Source: Allokutzneria multivorans (GTDB lineage: Bacteria; Actinomycetota; Actinomycetes; Mycobacteriales; Pseudonocardiaceae). Taken from it: a stretch of DNA of 64,000 nucleotides. The DNA is taken from contig NZ_BAABAL010000016.1 of NCBI RefSeq assembly GCF_039537405.1, positions 186,001 through 250,000 on the forward strand, in the 5' to 3' direction. Of this stretch, positions 51,560 through 59,857 are shown in pieces (the first letter of the stretch is position 1; each line of letters opens with the position of its first letter). The notes under the pieces are model-generated. The model worked only from the letters and a program-made list of their open reading frames with translations, searched no databases and was not told the DNA's origin. The position numbers and the translations under genes were made by a program.

Positions 51560-52153
51560 TTACGAGCTTGGCGAACGCCGGTGATGCTGGTCGTTCGCTT
51601 CGATGGCAAAGTCATCCCGTCGTACGGCACGGTGCCAAGCCGCATCTCGCCAATGGTTGTGCTGCACGATCTCGGCGGAGTCCTCGATCAGTTCGCCGCC
51701 CAGGAAGTTCTCGTCGCCGTCGAAGTGCATCCGCACCAGATTGCGCGAGTCGAACAGCCAGTAGTCGTAGTCCGGCAGGCCAGCGGCATCGTCCCGCCTC
51801 AAGTATCGGATGTCCTCGCCCGCCTCGTTGGTGTACTCCGAGCAGAAGATGCCGAAGCGGCTGTAGACGGTCGGCGGCATGCTGACCACTCGCACGCGTG
51901 AGAAGCGGCGCCCTGCCGAGGTGGCCTCTCGGATCATGCTCAGCCAGTTCTGGAACCAGCCCATGTCCACGGATTCGCCCGCTGTGAACTGATCGAGCGC
52001 CCTCGCCTCGTTCGCGGATTTGTAGAGGTCGCGCGTCTCCAGCCGGAAAGCGGTGTGCTCGAAGCTGTGGAAGAGCTGGCCGAACTCGGGGCCAGGTTCG
52101 ATCGTGCGACTCAAGTGCTGCCCCTCCTGCTCCAGGTAGCGAGGGGCGTACAT
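51560..52153 (-). CDS. DUF6879 family protein
   Basis: The product is 197 residues from ATG 52153, with GAGGAC at good spacing; GTG 52162 would be too close to that site. It contains FGQLFHSFEHTAFRLETRDLY, WFQNWLSMIREATSAGRRFS, RVRVVSMPPTVYSRFG, IRYLRRDDA and YDYWLFDSRNLVRMHFDGDE. This pattern is that of the small actinobacterial DUF6879 family, often found next to XRE-type regulators. The function is unknown. No such regulator is adjacent here. Confidence 0.8.
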   Translation of the reverse strand: MYAPRYLEQEGQHLSRTIEPGPEFGQLFHSFEHTAFRLETRDLYKSANEARALDQFTAGESVDMGWFQNWLSMIREATSAGRRFSRVRVVSMPPTVYSRFGIFCSEYTNEAGEDIRYLRRDDAAGLPDYDYWLFDSRNLVRMHFDGDENFLGGELIEDSAEIVQHNHWRDAAWHRAVRRDDFAIEANDQHHRRSPSS

Positions 52154-52221
52154 CTTGAGCACGTCCTCGGGATCTCGATCAGGGTCTCATGGTCGGTGAC
52201 GGGCTCATGATCGTCAGCGGC

Positions 52222-52431
52222 GGACCTCCCCGTTTGCACGGGGAACACGTCAGGTCGGGCATTTTCGTCTTGTCTTGCCCAGGACCACCCCCGCTCGCGC
52301 GGGGAAGACGAACGCATCACCCGCGTCGCCTGGGTGGAGACCGGACCACCCCCGCTCGCGCGGGGAAGACACGTACTCGTGCTGGGCCTTGCACACCGAG
52401 GTGGGACCACCCCCGCTCGCGCGGGGAAGAC
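52222..52431 (-). CRISPR. CRISPR array 2, type I-E-like, 4 repeats (one degenerate) and 3 spacers
   Basis: Perfect copies of the array 1 repeat start at 52282, 52343 and 52404. A degenerate repeat at 52222-52248 (GGACCTCCCCGTTTGCACGG, ending GGAACAC) is at the left end. Spacers are 33 nt. A decayed repeat at the left end fits it being leader-distal, so the leader is on the right, as in array 1. Confidence 0.96.
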
Positions 52432-52590
52432 ACTTGTTGACCTGCGTTTTCGTGGGTAGCTGTTCCTGTTCTGCATGGGTTTGCTGGTGGCTATTGGATG
52501 CGCTGAGTGGCTGAGCTTGTCACGGGACCGGTCGCAATGTGACGGGTGCTGAGGGCCAAGGGCACGCAGAAGCTGTTCTGGATGGTCACG
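52432..52590 (-). promoter_or_regulatory. CRISPR leader of array 2
   Basis: Homologous to 50584-50740 (TTGACCTG near the repeat, CATGGGTTTG, GCTGAGCTTG). The bases from here to 52666 hold no evident gene. Confidence 0.7.
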
Positions 52591-52666
52591 TCCGGCAGTG
52601 CGGTCCCGCACAGGCTTCGTCAGCGGCGCTCGCCCTGCCGAGCCGTCCAGGCCGAGAATGGAATGC

Positions 52667-53104
52667 CTACTCCGGCGGACAATCCACCCCGACCAACGAT
52701 TTCCCTTGTGCGGTAAGAGATGTGGAAGGTGACCGGTGGTGTGGGCGGAACGAACCGAGCGCCACTGCGACTCGTGGTCCTCCGGGCGGCTCGATCTGCG
52801 GACGAACGATCTCGTCGTGCCTCAACGCCAATGTGATCGTGGAAACGTGCAGCGCGCTGGCTTCCCACGTTGGACACGGAAAGCGCACGGGACGGCGAAA
52901 AACTGGGGACCGACAGCTTGCGCAGACGAATCCAGATGGCGAGTCGATCGGCTCGTGTTGGTCCAGCAAACGCTGCCACCATCGCACGCCCTCGGTGAGC
53001 ACCCTGCGATCGAGGGCGGCGTTGTCCGAGTCCACCTTGCGGAGAAGCACGTGAACGGCGCCGACCACCGCACCGAGATATGGGTCGAGGCGGCGCGCGG
53101 TCAC
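52667..53104 (-). CDS. Small protein with CxxC motif, unknown function
   Basis: The product is 145 residues from GTG 53104 (TTG 53128 possible), with an AGGAGG at about 53147-53152 that suits neither start well. The first ~75 residues look like real protein: LDPYLGAVVGAVHVLLRKVD, VLTEGVRWWQRLLDQHEPID, FVCASCRSPVF and FPCPTWEAS. The last ~50 residues are less convincing. It resembles small actinobacterial proteins that end soon after a CPT motif, so the end may be frameshifted. It is divergent from the GntR gene. Confidence 0.45.
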   Translation of the reverse strand: MTARRLDPYLGAVVGAVHVLLRKVDSDNAALDRRVLTEGVRWWQRLLDQHEPIDSPSGFVCASCRSPVFRRPVRFPCPTWEASALHVSTITLALRHDEIVRPQIEPPGGPRVAVALGSFRPHHRSPSTSLTAQGKSLVGVDCPPE

Positions 53105-53161
53105 GACGCCCTCGTCTGCGAGTCGCAATCCCGGTTCACGCCTGCCTCCTAGTGGCCAGTT

Positions 53162-53216
53162 AGATCTAGTTCTATGGAACAGGCCGTCGCCCGCTGTGTC
53201 AATAGAGCTATTTCTA
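53162..53216. promoter_or_regulatory. Candidate operator pair upstream of the GntR gene
   Basis: AGATCTAGTTCTA (53162-53174) and AGAGCTATTTCTA (53204-53216) match at 11 of 13 positions and are 42 bp apart, four helical turns. They stand out in an AT-rich stretch of the divergent promoter region. Confidence 0.5.
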
Positions 53217-53266
53217 ATTGGCGGCGCCGCTGGTACAGATAGGCTTATTGGAGCGGAGGAGGTCTC

Positions 53267-54031
53267 TTGGGCACTGGCTATCGGGAGCTGGCGGACGCCC
53301 TGCGGGCAGCGATCCAGCGAGGCGAGTACCCGCCTGGCGGCACCCTGCCGAAGCAGGAGGAGATCGCGGCGCAGTACGGCGTAAACATCAACACCGTGCG
53401 CAAGGCTGTGGCCGTGCTGGAAGCCGAGGGCTTGGTGACCCCGGTCCGCCGCAGGGGAACCGTCGTGCGCGAGCGGCCCGTCATGAAGAGGCTCGGCGCC
53501 GAGCGCTACGCCAAGAGCAAGTGGAAGTTCGGCTTGGTCGCGTTCGCCGCAGACCGCGAGGCATCGGGCCGGGAGTGGAAGCCGGGCGACCAGACCAACA
53601 CGGTACGCAGGGCCACTGCCGATGCTGAGATCGCCGAAGCGCTGGGCGTCGAGGAAGGCAGCGAGGTCTACGAGCGTTCCCGCTTGGTGAAGGACGGCGA
53701 CAACCCGACGCACACGCTCACGAGCTACTACCGGCCCGAGCACGTCGAGGGCACGCCGCTCGTGGACCCGACGCCCGGCCCCGCTGGTCGAGGTGGCGGG
53801 TTCGCAGTGCTGACCATGCAGGGCTTGGAGCCGGACGCGATCACCGAAACCGTGTTCGCTCGGATGCCCAGCCCGGATGAGATCGAGCTGCTGAAGCTGC
53901 CAGCAGGCGAGCCCGTGATGGTGCTCAAGCGGCGCACCGTGACCAGGGACGGCGTGCCCGTGGAGTTCGCGCGGGGCGTGCATGCGGCGAGTCGCTTCGC
54001 CTGGTCCTACAACTTCCAGGTCCCCGACTAG
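53267..54031 (+). CDS. GntR-family transcriptional regulator with UTRA domain
   Basis: The product is 254 residues from TTG 53267, 6 bases after GGAGGAGG. The N-terminal winged helix has YRELADALRAAIQRGEYPPG, LPKQEEIAAQYGVNINTVRK and AVLEAEGLVTPVRRRGTVV. The C-terminal UTRA ligand domain runs from about residue 100 (SREWKPGDQTNT-type region, then SEVYERSRLVKDGDNP). Such proteins repress divergent or downstream genes. The DUF218 gene starts 11 bp later. Confidence 0.9.
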   Translation: MGTGYRELADALRAAIQRGEYPPGGTLPKQEEIAAQYGVNINTVRKAVAVLEAEGLVTPVRRRGTVVRERPVMKRLGAERYAKSKWKFGLVAFAADREASGREWKPGDQTNTVRRATADAEIAEALGVEEGSEVYERSRLVKDGDNPTHTLTSYYRPEHVEGTPLVDPTPGPAGRGGGFAVLTMQGLEPDAITETVFARMPSPDEIELLKLPAGEPVMVLKRRTVTRDGVPVEFARGVHAASRFAWSYNFQVPD

Positions 54032-54042
54032 GAGCGAGCGCA

Positions 54043-54693
54043 TTGGGTGAGCAGTTGTTGGCTGATGTCCAGGTGTTGTGGGACTACAACCACATGGGCC
54101 ACGAGCTGCGCCCGTGCGATATCGGGATCGGCCTCGGCAGCCACGATCTCGGCGTCGCCACCCGTGCTGCGGAGCTGTTCCACTCCGGCCACTTCCCGCT
54201 GGTGGTCTTCAGTGGCGCGAACGCTCCGACGACGATCGACCGCTTCCCGCGCGGAGAAGCCGTGCACTACCGCGAACACGCTCTTTCCCTTGGTGTGCCT
54301 GATGATGCGGTGTTGGTGGAGCCGGAGGCCAAGCACACCGGGGCGAACATCGCGCTGTCCCGAGCGCTGCTGGAGTCACAGGGCGTCGAGGTGCGGTCAG
54401 TCATGTTGATCTCGCGGCCGTATCAGCAGCGCCGCGCGTATGCCGCCTGCCGGAAGATCTGGCCCGAGGTCGAGGTGATCTGCGCATCGCAGGACATCAG
54501 CTTGGTGGACTACCTGGCCGGGATCGGCGACGACGCCCGGGTCGTCAACACCATCGTGGCCGACACGCAGCGCATCAAGGTCTACGGCGAGCAGGGCCAC
54601 GCGATCCCGCAGGAGATGCCCGCCGAGGTGTGGACCGCCTACGAGCGCCTGGTCCAGGCCGGGTACGACAAGCGCGTCATCCCCGACGTCTAG
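54043..54693 (+). CDS. YdcF / DUF218 family protein
   Basis: The product is 216 residues from TTG 54043 with GGAGCGAG upstream. It contains GIGLGSHDLGVATRAAELFH, PLVVFSGANAPTT, FPRGEAVHYREHAL, LVEPEAKHTGANIALSRALL and VMLISRPYQQRRAYA. These are the DUF218 signatures (GSxxxxxxRxxxA, SG, E-A-xNT, TxxxHxxRA with Arg-Pro here). Some relatives bind S-adenosylmethionine or act in envelope metabolism; the function here is unknown. It is probably co-transcribed with the GntR gene. Confidence 0.85.
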   Translation: MGEQLLADVQVLWDYNHMGHELRPCDIGIGLGSHDLGVATRAAELFHSGHFPLVVFSGANAPTTIDRFPRGEAVHYREHALSLGVPDDAVLVEPEAKHTGANIALSRALLESQGVEVRSVMLISRPYQQRRAYAACRKIWPEVEVICASQDISLVDYLAGIGDDARVVNTIVADTQRIKVYGEQGHAIPQEMPAEVWTAYERLVQAGYDKRVIPDV

Positions 54694-55028
54694 CGCCTGT
54701 CCTGCAAGGGGTTAAGCACGGTGTCGCCGGGGGTTGGGGTGTCTTCAAGACCAGCAAACCCTCCTGTTGATCATCGTTAACCACCGCAAACCTGCGGTCT
54801 TGTGGGGTTTGCTGCGGTTGGAGACGGTGTCGCCGGGGGTTGGGTGGTCTTGAAGACCGGCAAACCTGGTGGGTTGACCCCCGATGGCGCTACCAGCTGT
54901 CGGTGTCGAGCTGGCTCACTGAGACTGTCGCTCACCCAGTGTTGGACTCGGACAGCTCGTGCACCGCGATCACACCCCCTGAACATCGAGCGGCCACGAT
55001 GGCACAAGGTGTCGATGCCCCCACGCGG
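54694..55028. repeat. Intergenic region with GTCTTSAAGAC-family repeats, locus C
   Basis: A unit of about 43 bp occurs twice in direct orientation (54718-54760 and 54824-54866). Each begins ACGGTGTCGCCGGGGGTTGG and contains GTCTTCAAGAC (54741) or GTCTTGAAGAC (54847). Between them is GATCATCGTTAACCACCGCA, shared with locus B. No gene is seen. Confidence 0.8.
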
Positions 55029-55391
55029 TCAGGGAAGGGGGCGGCGGGCGGCGAAGCCGAGGTCGGCGCGGTGGTACCAGCCGAGGTCGGCCTCGCCTTC
55101 GAGCCAGCACAGCAGCACGGGAACGCCGTCGAGCTCGGCGGGGAAGTCGACCAGCAGCGGCGCGAAGCCCTTCAGCTCGGCGCCGGTCCCCTGAACGCGG
55201 GTCATCAGTTCGTCGAGTTTCGCCTGCGCCGCCTTGAACTCCGGCAGGCCGCCGAGCCGCACGGAACGCCCGCCCTCGGCGACTGCGCCGGCTAGTTCGG
55301 CGGCGTCGGCGCGCACGGCGACGATCTCGCGCAACACGGGCAGGAGCCGTTGCAGCTCCGCACGCGCCTCGTCAAGGGTGAAGATTGCCAT
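55029..55391 (-). CDS. DUF2203 family protein
   Basis: The product is 120 residues from ATG 55391. It has the family pattern FTLDEARAELQRLLPVLREI, GGLPEFKAAQAKLDELMTRV, GAELKGFAPLLVDFPAELDG and VLLCWLEGEADLGWYHRADL near the C-terminus. It is small, cytoplasmic and of unknown function. It is divergent from the secreted trypsin-fold gene. Confidence 0.88.
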   Translation of the reverse strand: MAIFTLDEARAELQRLLPVLREIVAVRADAAELAGAVAEGGRSVRLGGLPEFKAAQAKLDELMTRVQGTGAELKGFAPLLVDFPAELDGVPVLLCWLEGEADLGWYHRADLGFAARRPLP

Positions 55392-55471
55392 CCTCCGAGC
55401 ATGCCATCCCGGACGATGTTCGCCATACTCTGCGAGCCGATATTCACGCAGCCCGAAGGGAAAACGCCGCT

Positions 55472-56218
55472 GTGCGCCGAAAGGTCCTCTCGATAGCAAC
55501 ACTGTCCTTGACAGCACTGGTACCCGCGGTTCCGGCGAACGCGATCGCGGGTGGGAACGCCGCGAAGTCGGGGGAATTCCCTTCCGCCGCATACGTTCAG
55601 GAGGGCGTCGATTTCGCGTGCGGGGCGATCGTGGTCGGCGAGCAGCACGTGCTCACGGCCGCCAGCTGCGTTCGCCAGCCGGATCCCGCGACGCTGAAAG
55701 TGATGCTGGGCGGGCATTCCCTGCGCGTCGCGGCACCTGGTCAGCGCACGGTCGGCGTGGAGAAGGTCACCGTGCACCCGGCCTACGACGTCGCCAACCT
55801 GACGAACAACCTCGCGGTCGTTCGGTTGACCGAAAAGGTCGCGCCCACCAAGCGCATCCGCGCCGTCGAGCTCAGCCGCGAGCAGGCGAGCGGTGACGTG
55901 GTCCTCGCCGGGTGGGGGTTCAACGCCAAGAACGAGCAGCAGACCTCCCTGCGCAAGGTCACCCAGAAGCCGGTGCCGCACGCCACGTGCGCCGCGAACT
56001 ACAAGGACGTCCTGCCCGTCGGCGACGGCGCGCTGTGCGTCGGCGGCGACGAGGGCACGGGCGGCTGCATCCTCGACCACGGCGGCCCGATGTACGCCAA
56101 GGGGAAGCTCGTCGGCGTGATCTCGTGGGGCGCCGCGCCGTGCGGCCAGAAGCGCTACCCGACCGTCGGGAGCAATGTGGCTCACTACGCGGACTGGATC
56201 ACCTCGCAGCTGTCGTAG
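55472..56218 (+). CDS. Secreted trypsin-fold pseudoprotease (S1 family, triad lost)
   Basis: The product is 248 residues from GTG 55472 with GAAGGGAAAA upstream. A signal peptide (VLSIATLSLTALVPAVPANA) precedes the mature IAGGNAAKSGEFP, matching the trypsin IVGG start. The fold is clear: FACGAIVVGEQHVLTAASCV, VHPAYDV, LAGWGFNAK, GVISWGAAPCG and HYADWITSQL. All three catalytic residues are changed: His57 to Ser (TAASC for TAAHC), Asp102 to Asn (NNLAVV for NDIALL) and Ser195 to His (LDHGGPM for GDSGGPL). It cannot act as a normal serine protease. A binding or decoy role is inferred. Confidence 0.85.
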   Translation: MRRKVLSIATLSLTALVPAVPANAIAGGNAAKSGEFPSAAYVQEGVDFACGAIVVGEQHVLTAASCVRQPDPATLKVMLGGHSLRVAAPGQRTVGVEKVTVHPAYDVANLTNNLAVVRLTEKVAPTKRIRAVELSREQASGDVVLAGWGFNAKNEQQTSLRKVTQKPVPHATCAANYKDVLPVGDGALCVGGDEGTGGCILDHGGPMYAKGKLVGVISWGAAPCGQKRYPTVGSNVAHYADWITSQLS

Positions 56219-56227
56219 GGTCAGCGC

Positions 56228-57418
56228 GTGGACGCTGACCAGATCGCGGTCGTCGGGATCGGGGCCGACGGCTGGGACGGACTTCCGGAGAGCGCGCGCC
56301 GCCTGGTGACGGGCGCCGACGTGCTCTTCGGGAGCTCGCGGCAACTCGCGCTCGTGCCCTCCGGTGGCGAGCGGGTCAGCTGGCCGTCACCGCTGCTGCC
56401 CGCGCTGCCGGGCCTGCTCGAAGCCCACCGCGGCAAGGCGATCTGCGTGCTGGCCAGCGGTGACCCGATGTTCTTCGGTATCGGCTCGACCCTGGCGCGG
56501 CTCGTCGGGCCGGAGCGCCTGCACGTCGTGCCGCACCCGTCGTCGATCTCCCTCGCCTGCGCGCGCCTCGGCTGGCCGCTCGACGAGGTCGAGGTGGTGT
56601 CCGCCGTGGGCCGCCCCGTGAACGCCGTCTTCCACCACGGTCGCCGGGTCATGGTGTTGAGCGCGGACGGCAACACGCCCGTCGAGGTCGCGAAGTTGTT
56701 GACGGAGAACGGTTTCGGCGCCAGCACGCTGACCGTGCTCGAACACATCGGCGGATCTGGAGAGCGCAAGATCAGCTCGACGGCGGCGGAGTGGCACGAG
56801 AAGTGCGCCGCGCTCAACGTGATCGCCGTGGAGTGCGTCGGGCCGAAGCTCTCCGCGGTGCCGGGCCTGCCCGACGACGCCTTCGACCACGACGGTCAGC
56901 TCACCAAGCGCGAGGTCCGCGCGGTCACCCTGGCCATGCTCGCGCCCGTGCCAGGCGAGTTGCTGTGGGACGTCGGCGCGGGAGCGGGCAGCATCGCGAT
57001 CGAATGGTCCCGCGCGCATCCGAGCTGCCGGGCCATCGCGATCGAGAAGCACCCCGAGCGCGCCGACCGCATCACGGCCAACGCGAAAAAGCTTGGTGTG
57101 CCGTCGATTCGAGTGGTGCTCGGCGAAGTTCCCGATGCGCTGCCGGAAGAACAGCCCGACGCGGTGTTCATCGGCGGCGGCGTCACCACGCCCGGCGTGG
57201 TGGAGCGCTGCTACGACAAGCTCAAGCCGCAAGGGCGCTTGGTGGCCAACGCGGTCACTGTCGAGTCGGAAGCCGTTCTCGCGCGCTGGCACGCCGAACT
57301 CGGTGGAGAGCTGGTGCGCCTGGCGGTCAGCAGGGGCGCGCCTATCGGTGGGTTCACCGGTTGGCGAGCGATGATGCCAGTGACGATCTGGGTTGCTACC
57401 AAAGGAGAATCGCCGTGA
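56228..57418 (+). CDS. cobL: Precorrin-6Y C5,15-methyltransferase (decarboxylating), CobL
   Basis: The product is 396 residues from GTG 56228. The N-terminal CbiE-type tetrapyrrole methylase half has VVGIGADGWDGLPESAR and LASGDPMFFGIGSTLARL. The C-terminal CbiT-type half has LLWDVGAGAGSIAIEWSRAH and IAIEKHPERADRITANAKKL. Fused CobL adds methyl groups at C5 and C15 and removes the C12 acetate carboxyl during corrin synthesis. The stop overlaps the cobM start (GTGA). Confidence 0.95.
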   Translation: MDADQIAVVGIGADGWDGLPESARRLVTGADVLFGSSRQLALVPSGGERVSWPSPLLPALPGLLEAHRGKAICVLASGDPMFFGIGSTLARLVGPERLHVVPHPSSISLACARLGWPLDEVEVVSAVGRPVNAVFHHGRRVMVLSADGNTPVEVAKLLTENGFGASTLTVLEHIGGSGERKISSTAAEWHEKCAALNVIAVECVGPKLSAVPGLPDDAFDHDGQLTKREVRAVTLAMLAPVPGELLWDVGAGAGSIAIEWSRAHPSCRAIAIEKHPERADRITANAKKLGVPSIRVVLGEVPDALPEEQPDAVFIGGGVTTPGVVERCYDKLKPQGRLVANAVTVESEAVLARWHAELGGELVRLAVSRGAPIGGFTGWRAMMPVTIWVATKGESP

Positions 57419-58158
57419 CCGTGTACTTCGTCGGAGCGGGGCCGGGCGCGGCCGACCTGATCACGGTGCGCGGTCAGCGAGTCATCCAGTCCTCGCCGGT
57501 GTGCCTGTACGCGGGCGCGTTCGTGCCGGACGAGCTGCTCGAGCTGTGCCCGGCCGACGCCCGCGTGATCGACACCGCGAAGCTCAACCTGGACGAGATC
57601 CTCGCTGAACTCGTTGCGGCGCACGGCGAAGGCAAGGACGTGGCGCGCCTGCACTCCGGTGATCCCTCGGTGTTCAGCGCCATGGCCGAGCAGATGCGCC
57701 GCCTGGACGACGCCGGTGTGCCGTACGAGGTGGTGCCCGGCGTCCCCGCCTACGCGGCGGCTGCGGCGAGCTTGAAGCGCGAGTTCACCGTGCCCGGCGT
57801 CGGCCAAACCGTTGTGCTGACCCGAACTTCCGCGCGCTCGACGCCGATGCCGGAGGGCGAGGACCTGACGTCGCTCGGCCGTAGTCGCTCGACGATGGTG
57901 CTTCACCTTGCGGTGCAACGCATCGACGAGGTGGTCGCTGAGCTGGTGCCGAACTACGGCTCGGACTGCCCGGTCGCGGTCGTCGCTTGGGCGAGCCGCG
58001 AGAACGAGGTCATCCTGCGCGGAACCCTCGCCGACATCGCCGCGCAGGTGCACGCTGCGGGCATCCGCACAACGGCGGTGATCGTGGTCGGCAAGGTGCT
58101 CACCGCGAGCGGATTCCTCGACAGCCACCTCTATTCCGCCGCGCGCTGCCGCACCTGA
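57415..58158 (+). CDS. cobM: Precorrin-4 C11-methyltransferase CobM
   Basis: The product is 247 residues from GTG 57415, with AAAGGAGAA upstream. Tetrapyrrole methylase motifs are FVGAGPGAADLITVRG, ARLHSGDPSVFSAMAEQMR, YEVVPGVPAYAAAAASL and VVLTRTSARSTPMP. The length and motifs are typical. It is coupled to cobL. Confidence 0.95.
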   Translation: MTVYFVGAGPGAADLITVRGQRVIQSSPVCLYAGAFVPDELLELCPADARVIDTAKLNLDEILAELVAAHGEGKDVARLHSGDPSVFSAMAEQMRRLDDAGVPYEVVPGVPAYAAAAASLKREFTVPGVGQTVVLTRTSARSTPMPEGEDLTSLGRSRSTMVLHLAVQRIDEVVAELVPNYGSDCPVAVVAWASRENEVILRGTLADIAAQVHAAGIRTTAVIVVGKVLTASGFLDSHLYSAARCRT

Positions 58159-58160
58159 TC

Positions 58161-59297
58161 TCAGAGCTTGCCGACGAGCGCTGTCGCCACGGCGCGGTCC
58201 GCGATCGGCAGCCGCGCCAGCTTCAGCGCCACCCGGCGCGCCCACAGTCGTGCTCGCGAGTCGGGCAGAAACCACCGCGTCCCACGGCGGGCGACGCGTT
58301 GCTTCTCCTCGACGACCGGGCGCCACCGACGCTCGTAGGTCGCCAGCGCTTCGCCGATCGTCGGCCGCGCCAGCAGCTCGTCGGCGAGGAGCCCAGCGCC
58401 CGCCAACCCCAGCGAAGCGCCCTGCCCGGCGAGCAACGAGACCGCGTGGCACGCGTCGCCGATGAGCACCACTCGTCCCGAACTCCAGCGGGACACCTCG
58501 ACCTGCGCGACCTGGTCGTAGTAGATCTCCGACGGTGCCTTCGCGAGCGCACGGGGGACCAGCCACCCCATCGAGCCGTAGGCCTCGCGCAGTGCGGCCG
58601 TGGGGTTCTCCGGCAGGGTGGGATCAGCGGTGCGGTGGACGGTGAACGCGGCGACCCGCCCGTCGCGCAGCGCGTACAGGCCCATCTGCCGGTCGACGGT
58701 GTCGGTGAGGCAGAAGCCGCCGGTCACCTCGGCCAGCACCTCGGGGTCGTCGAAGGTGAACGCCGCCGTGTGGAAACCGAGGTAGCGCAAGAACTCCCGC
58801 TCCTCGCCGAAGATCATTTCGCGGATCGCGGAGTGGATGCCGTCAGCGCCGACGAGCAGGTCCGCCGCCGTCGAAGTGCCGTCCGACAGTTCGACGGTCA
58901 CGCCGTCCGCGCGGTTGTCCACGCCCGTGATCGTCGTCGCGAAGCGCACCTCCGCCCGGACTGCTTCGCGCAGCGCAAGTTCCAGGTCGGGCCGCATGAT
59001 GCTGATCAGGCCGCCGTTGATCGCCTTGGCGAAGCGCGTGAACCCGAGCGACGCGCGCACACGGCCGTCCTCGCCCACGTAGCTGGCCTGCGGGATGCGA
59101 TAGCCCAGCTCGTGCAGCCGGGGCAGCAGTCCCATCCGCTCCGCCTCCGCGTACCCCGGCCCGAAGAAGTCGATCATGTAGCCCTGCTCGCGGGGCGCCG
59201 GCGCGCGCTCCAGGACCACGACGTCGTCGCCACGTGCGCTCAGCCGCACCGCGAGCGCCAGCCCAGCGATCCCCGCTCCGCAGATCACGACCCTCAT
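58161..59297 (-). CDS. FAD-dependent monooxygenase (PHBH-type)
   Basis: The product is 378 residues from ATG 59297, overlapping the TetR stop (ATGA). FAD motifs are VVICGAGIAGLALAVRL (GxGxxG), VGADGIHSAIRE (DG motif) and VVLIGDACHAVSLLAGQG (GD motif). This group hydroxylates aromatic or other small organic compounds, or inactivates antibiotics, using NAD(P)H and oxygen. The substrate is unknown. It is co-transcribed with and probably controlled by the TetR gene. Confidence 0.9.
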   Translation of the reverse strand: MRVVICGAGIAGLALAVRLSARGDDVVVLERAPAPREQGYMIDFFGPGYAEAERMGLLPRLHELGYRIPQASYVGEDGRVRASLGFTRFAKAINGGLISIMRPDLELALREAVRAEVRFATTITGVDNRADGVTVELSDGTSTAADLLVGADGIHSAIREMIFGEEREFLRYLGFHTAAFTFDDPEVLAEVTGGFCLTDTVDRQMGLYALRDGRVAAFTVHRTADPTLPENPTAALREAYGSMGWLVPRALAKAPSEIYYDQVAQVEVSRWSSGRVVLIGDACHAVSLLAGQGASLGLAGAGLLADELLARPTIGEALATYERRWRPVVEEKQRVARRGTRWFLPDSRARLWARRVALKLARLPIADRAVATALVGKL

Positions 59298-59845
59298 GAC
59301 CGCACCGCCACGATCCGGCGCAGCACGTCTGCCGTGGCTTCGGCCTCGGGCAGCAGAGCGCGGTGCAGCATCAACCCGTCCACCGTCGCGGCGAGCACCG
59401 CAGCTGTCGCTTCTGGCGCGTCGACGCCGTGGTCGGCGAACCACGCGGCCAGGCGCGCCCGGAAGTCGGCGAGCACCGTGGCCACGGCGCCGCGCAACTC
59501 GGCGTCCCGGGTCGTGGCGAGGAAGGTTTCGCTGACCAGCAAGGACATCGGATCGCTCCCGGAGTGCTCCGACAACGCCGACAGCAGTTGCTCGACGACG
59601 TCCTCCGGGCTCTTCGCCTGCTCCAGCACCGCGTCGAGCCCGTCGACCATCCGCGTGAGCGCGCTGACCGCGGCCTCGCTCAGCAGGGCTTGGAGCGACG
59701 AGAAGTGGTAGTGCACCAACCCCGGCGTCACCCCGGCCCGCTCGGCGAGCAGCCGCGTGCTGACCCCCGACCAGCCCAGCTCGACGATCAGCTCCGTCGC
59801 CGCGGTCGTCAGCCGTTCCCGCACCTCGTGGCTGCGCGCTCCCAT
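59294..59845 (-). CDS. TetR-family transcriptional regulator
   Basis: The product is 183 residues from ATG 59845. The N-terminal helix-turn-helix reads ERLTTAATELIVELGWSGVS and LLAERAGVTPGLVHYHFSSL, followed by a helical ligand domain. It is followed directly by the monooxygenase gene (overlapping ATGA). Three tandem 13-bp repeats just upstream are candidate operators. Confidence 0.92.
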   Translation of the reverse strand: MGARSHEVRERLTTAATELIVELGWSGVSTRLLAERAGVTPGLVHYHFSSLQALLSEAAVSALTRMVDGLDAVLEQAKSPEDVVEQLLSALSEHSGSDPMSLLVSETFLATTRDAELRGAVATVLADFRARLAAWFADHGVDAPEATAAVLAATVDGLMLHRALLPEAEATADVLRRIVAVRS

Positions 59846-59857
59846 GGCGCCCCCTAT

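Noticed and set aside
52667..54043. A 458-codon minus-strand frame covering the GntR gene
   Set aside because: The part from 53105 to 54043 is antisense to a clear GntR/UTRA gene; only the piece up to 53104 could be real.
55472..56218. An ordinary active trypsin-like protease
   Set aside because: All three catalytic positions are substituted in clearly alignable motifs (TAASC, NNLAVV, LDHGGPM).
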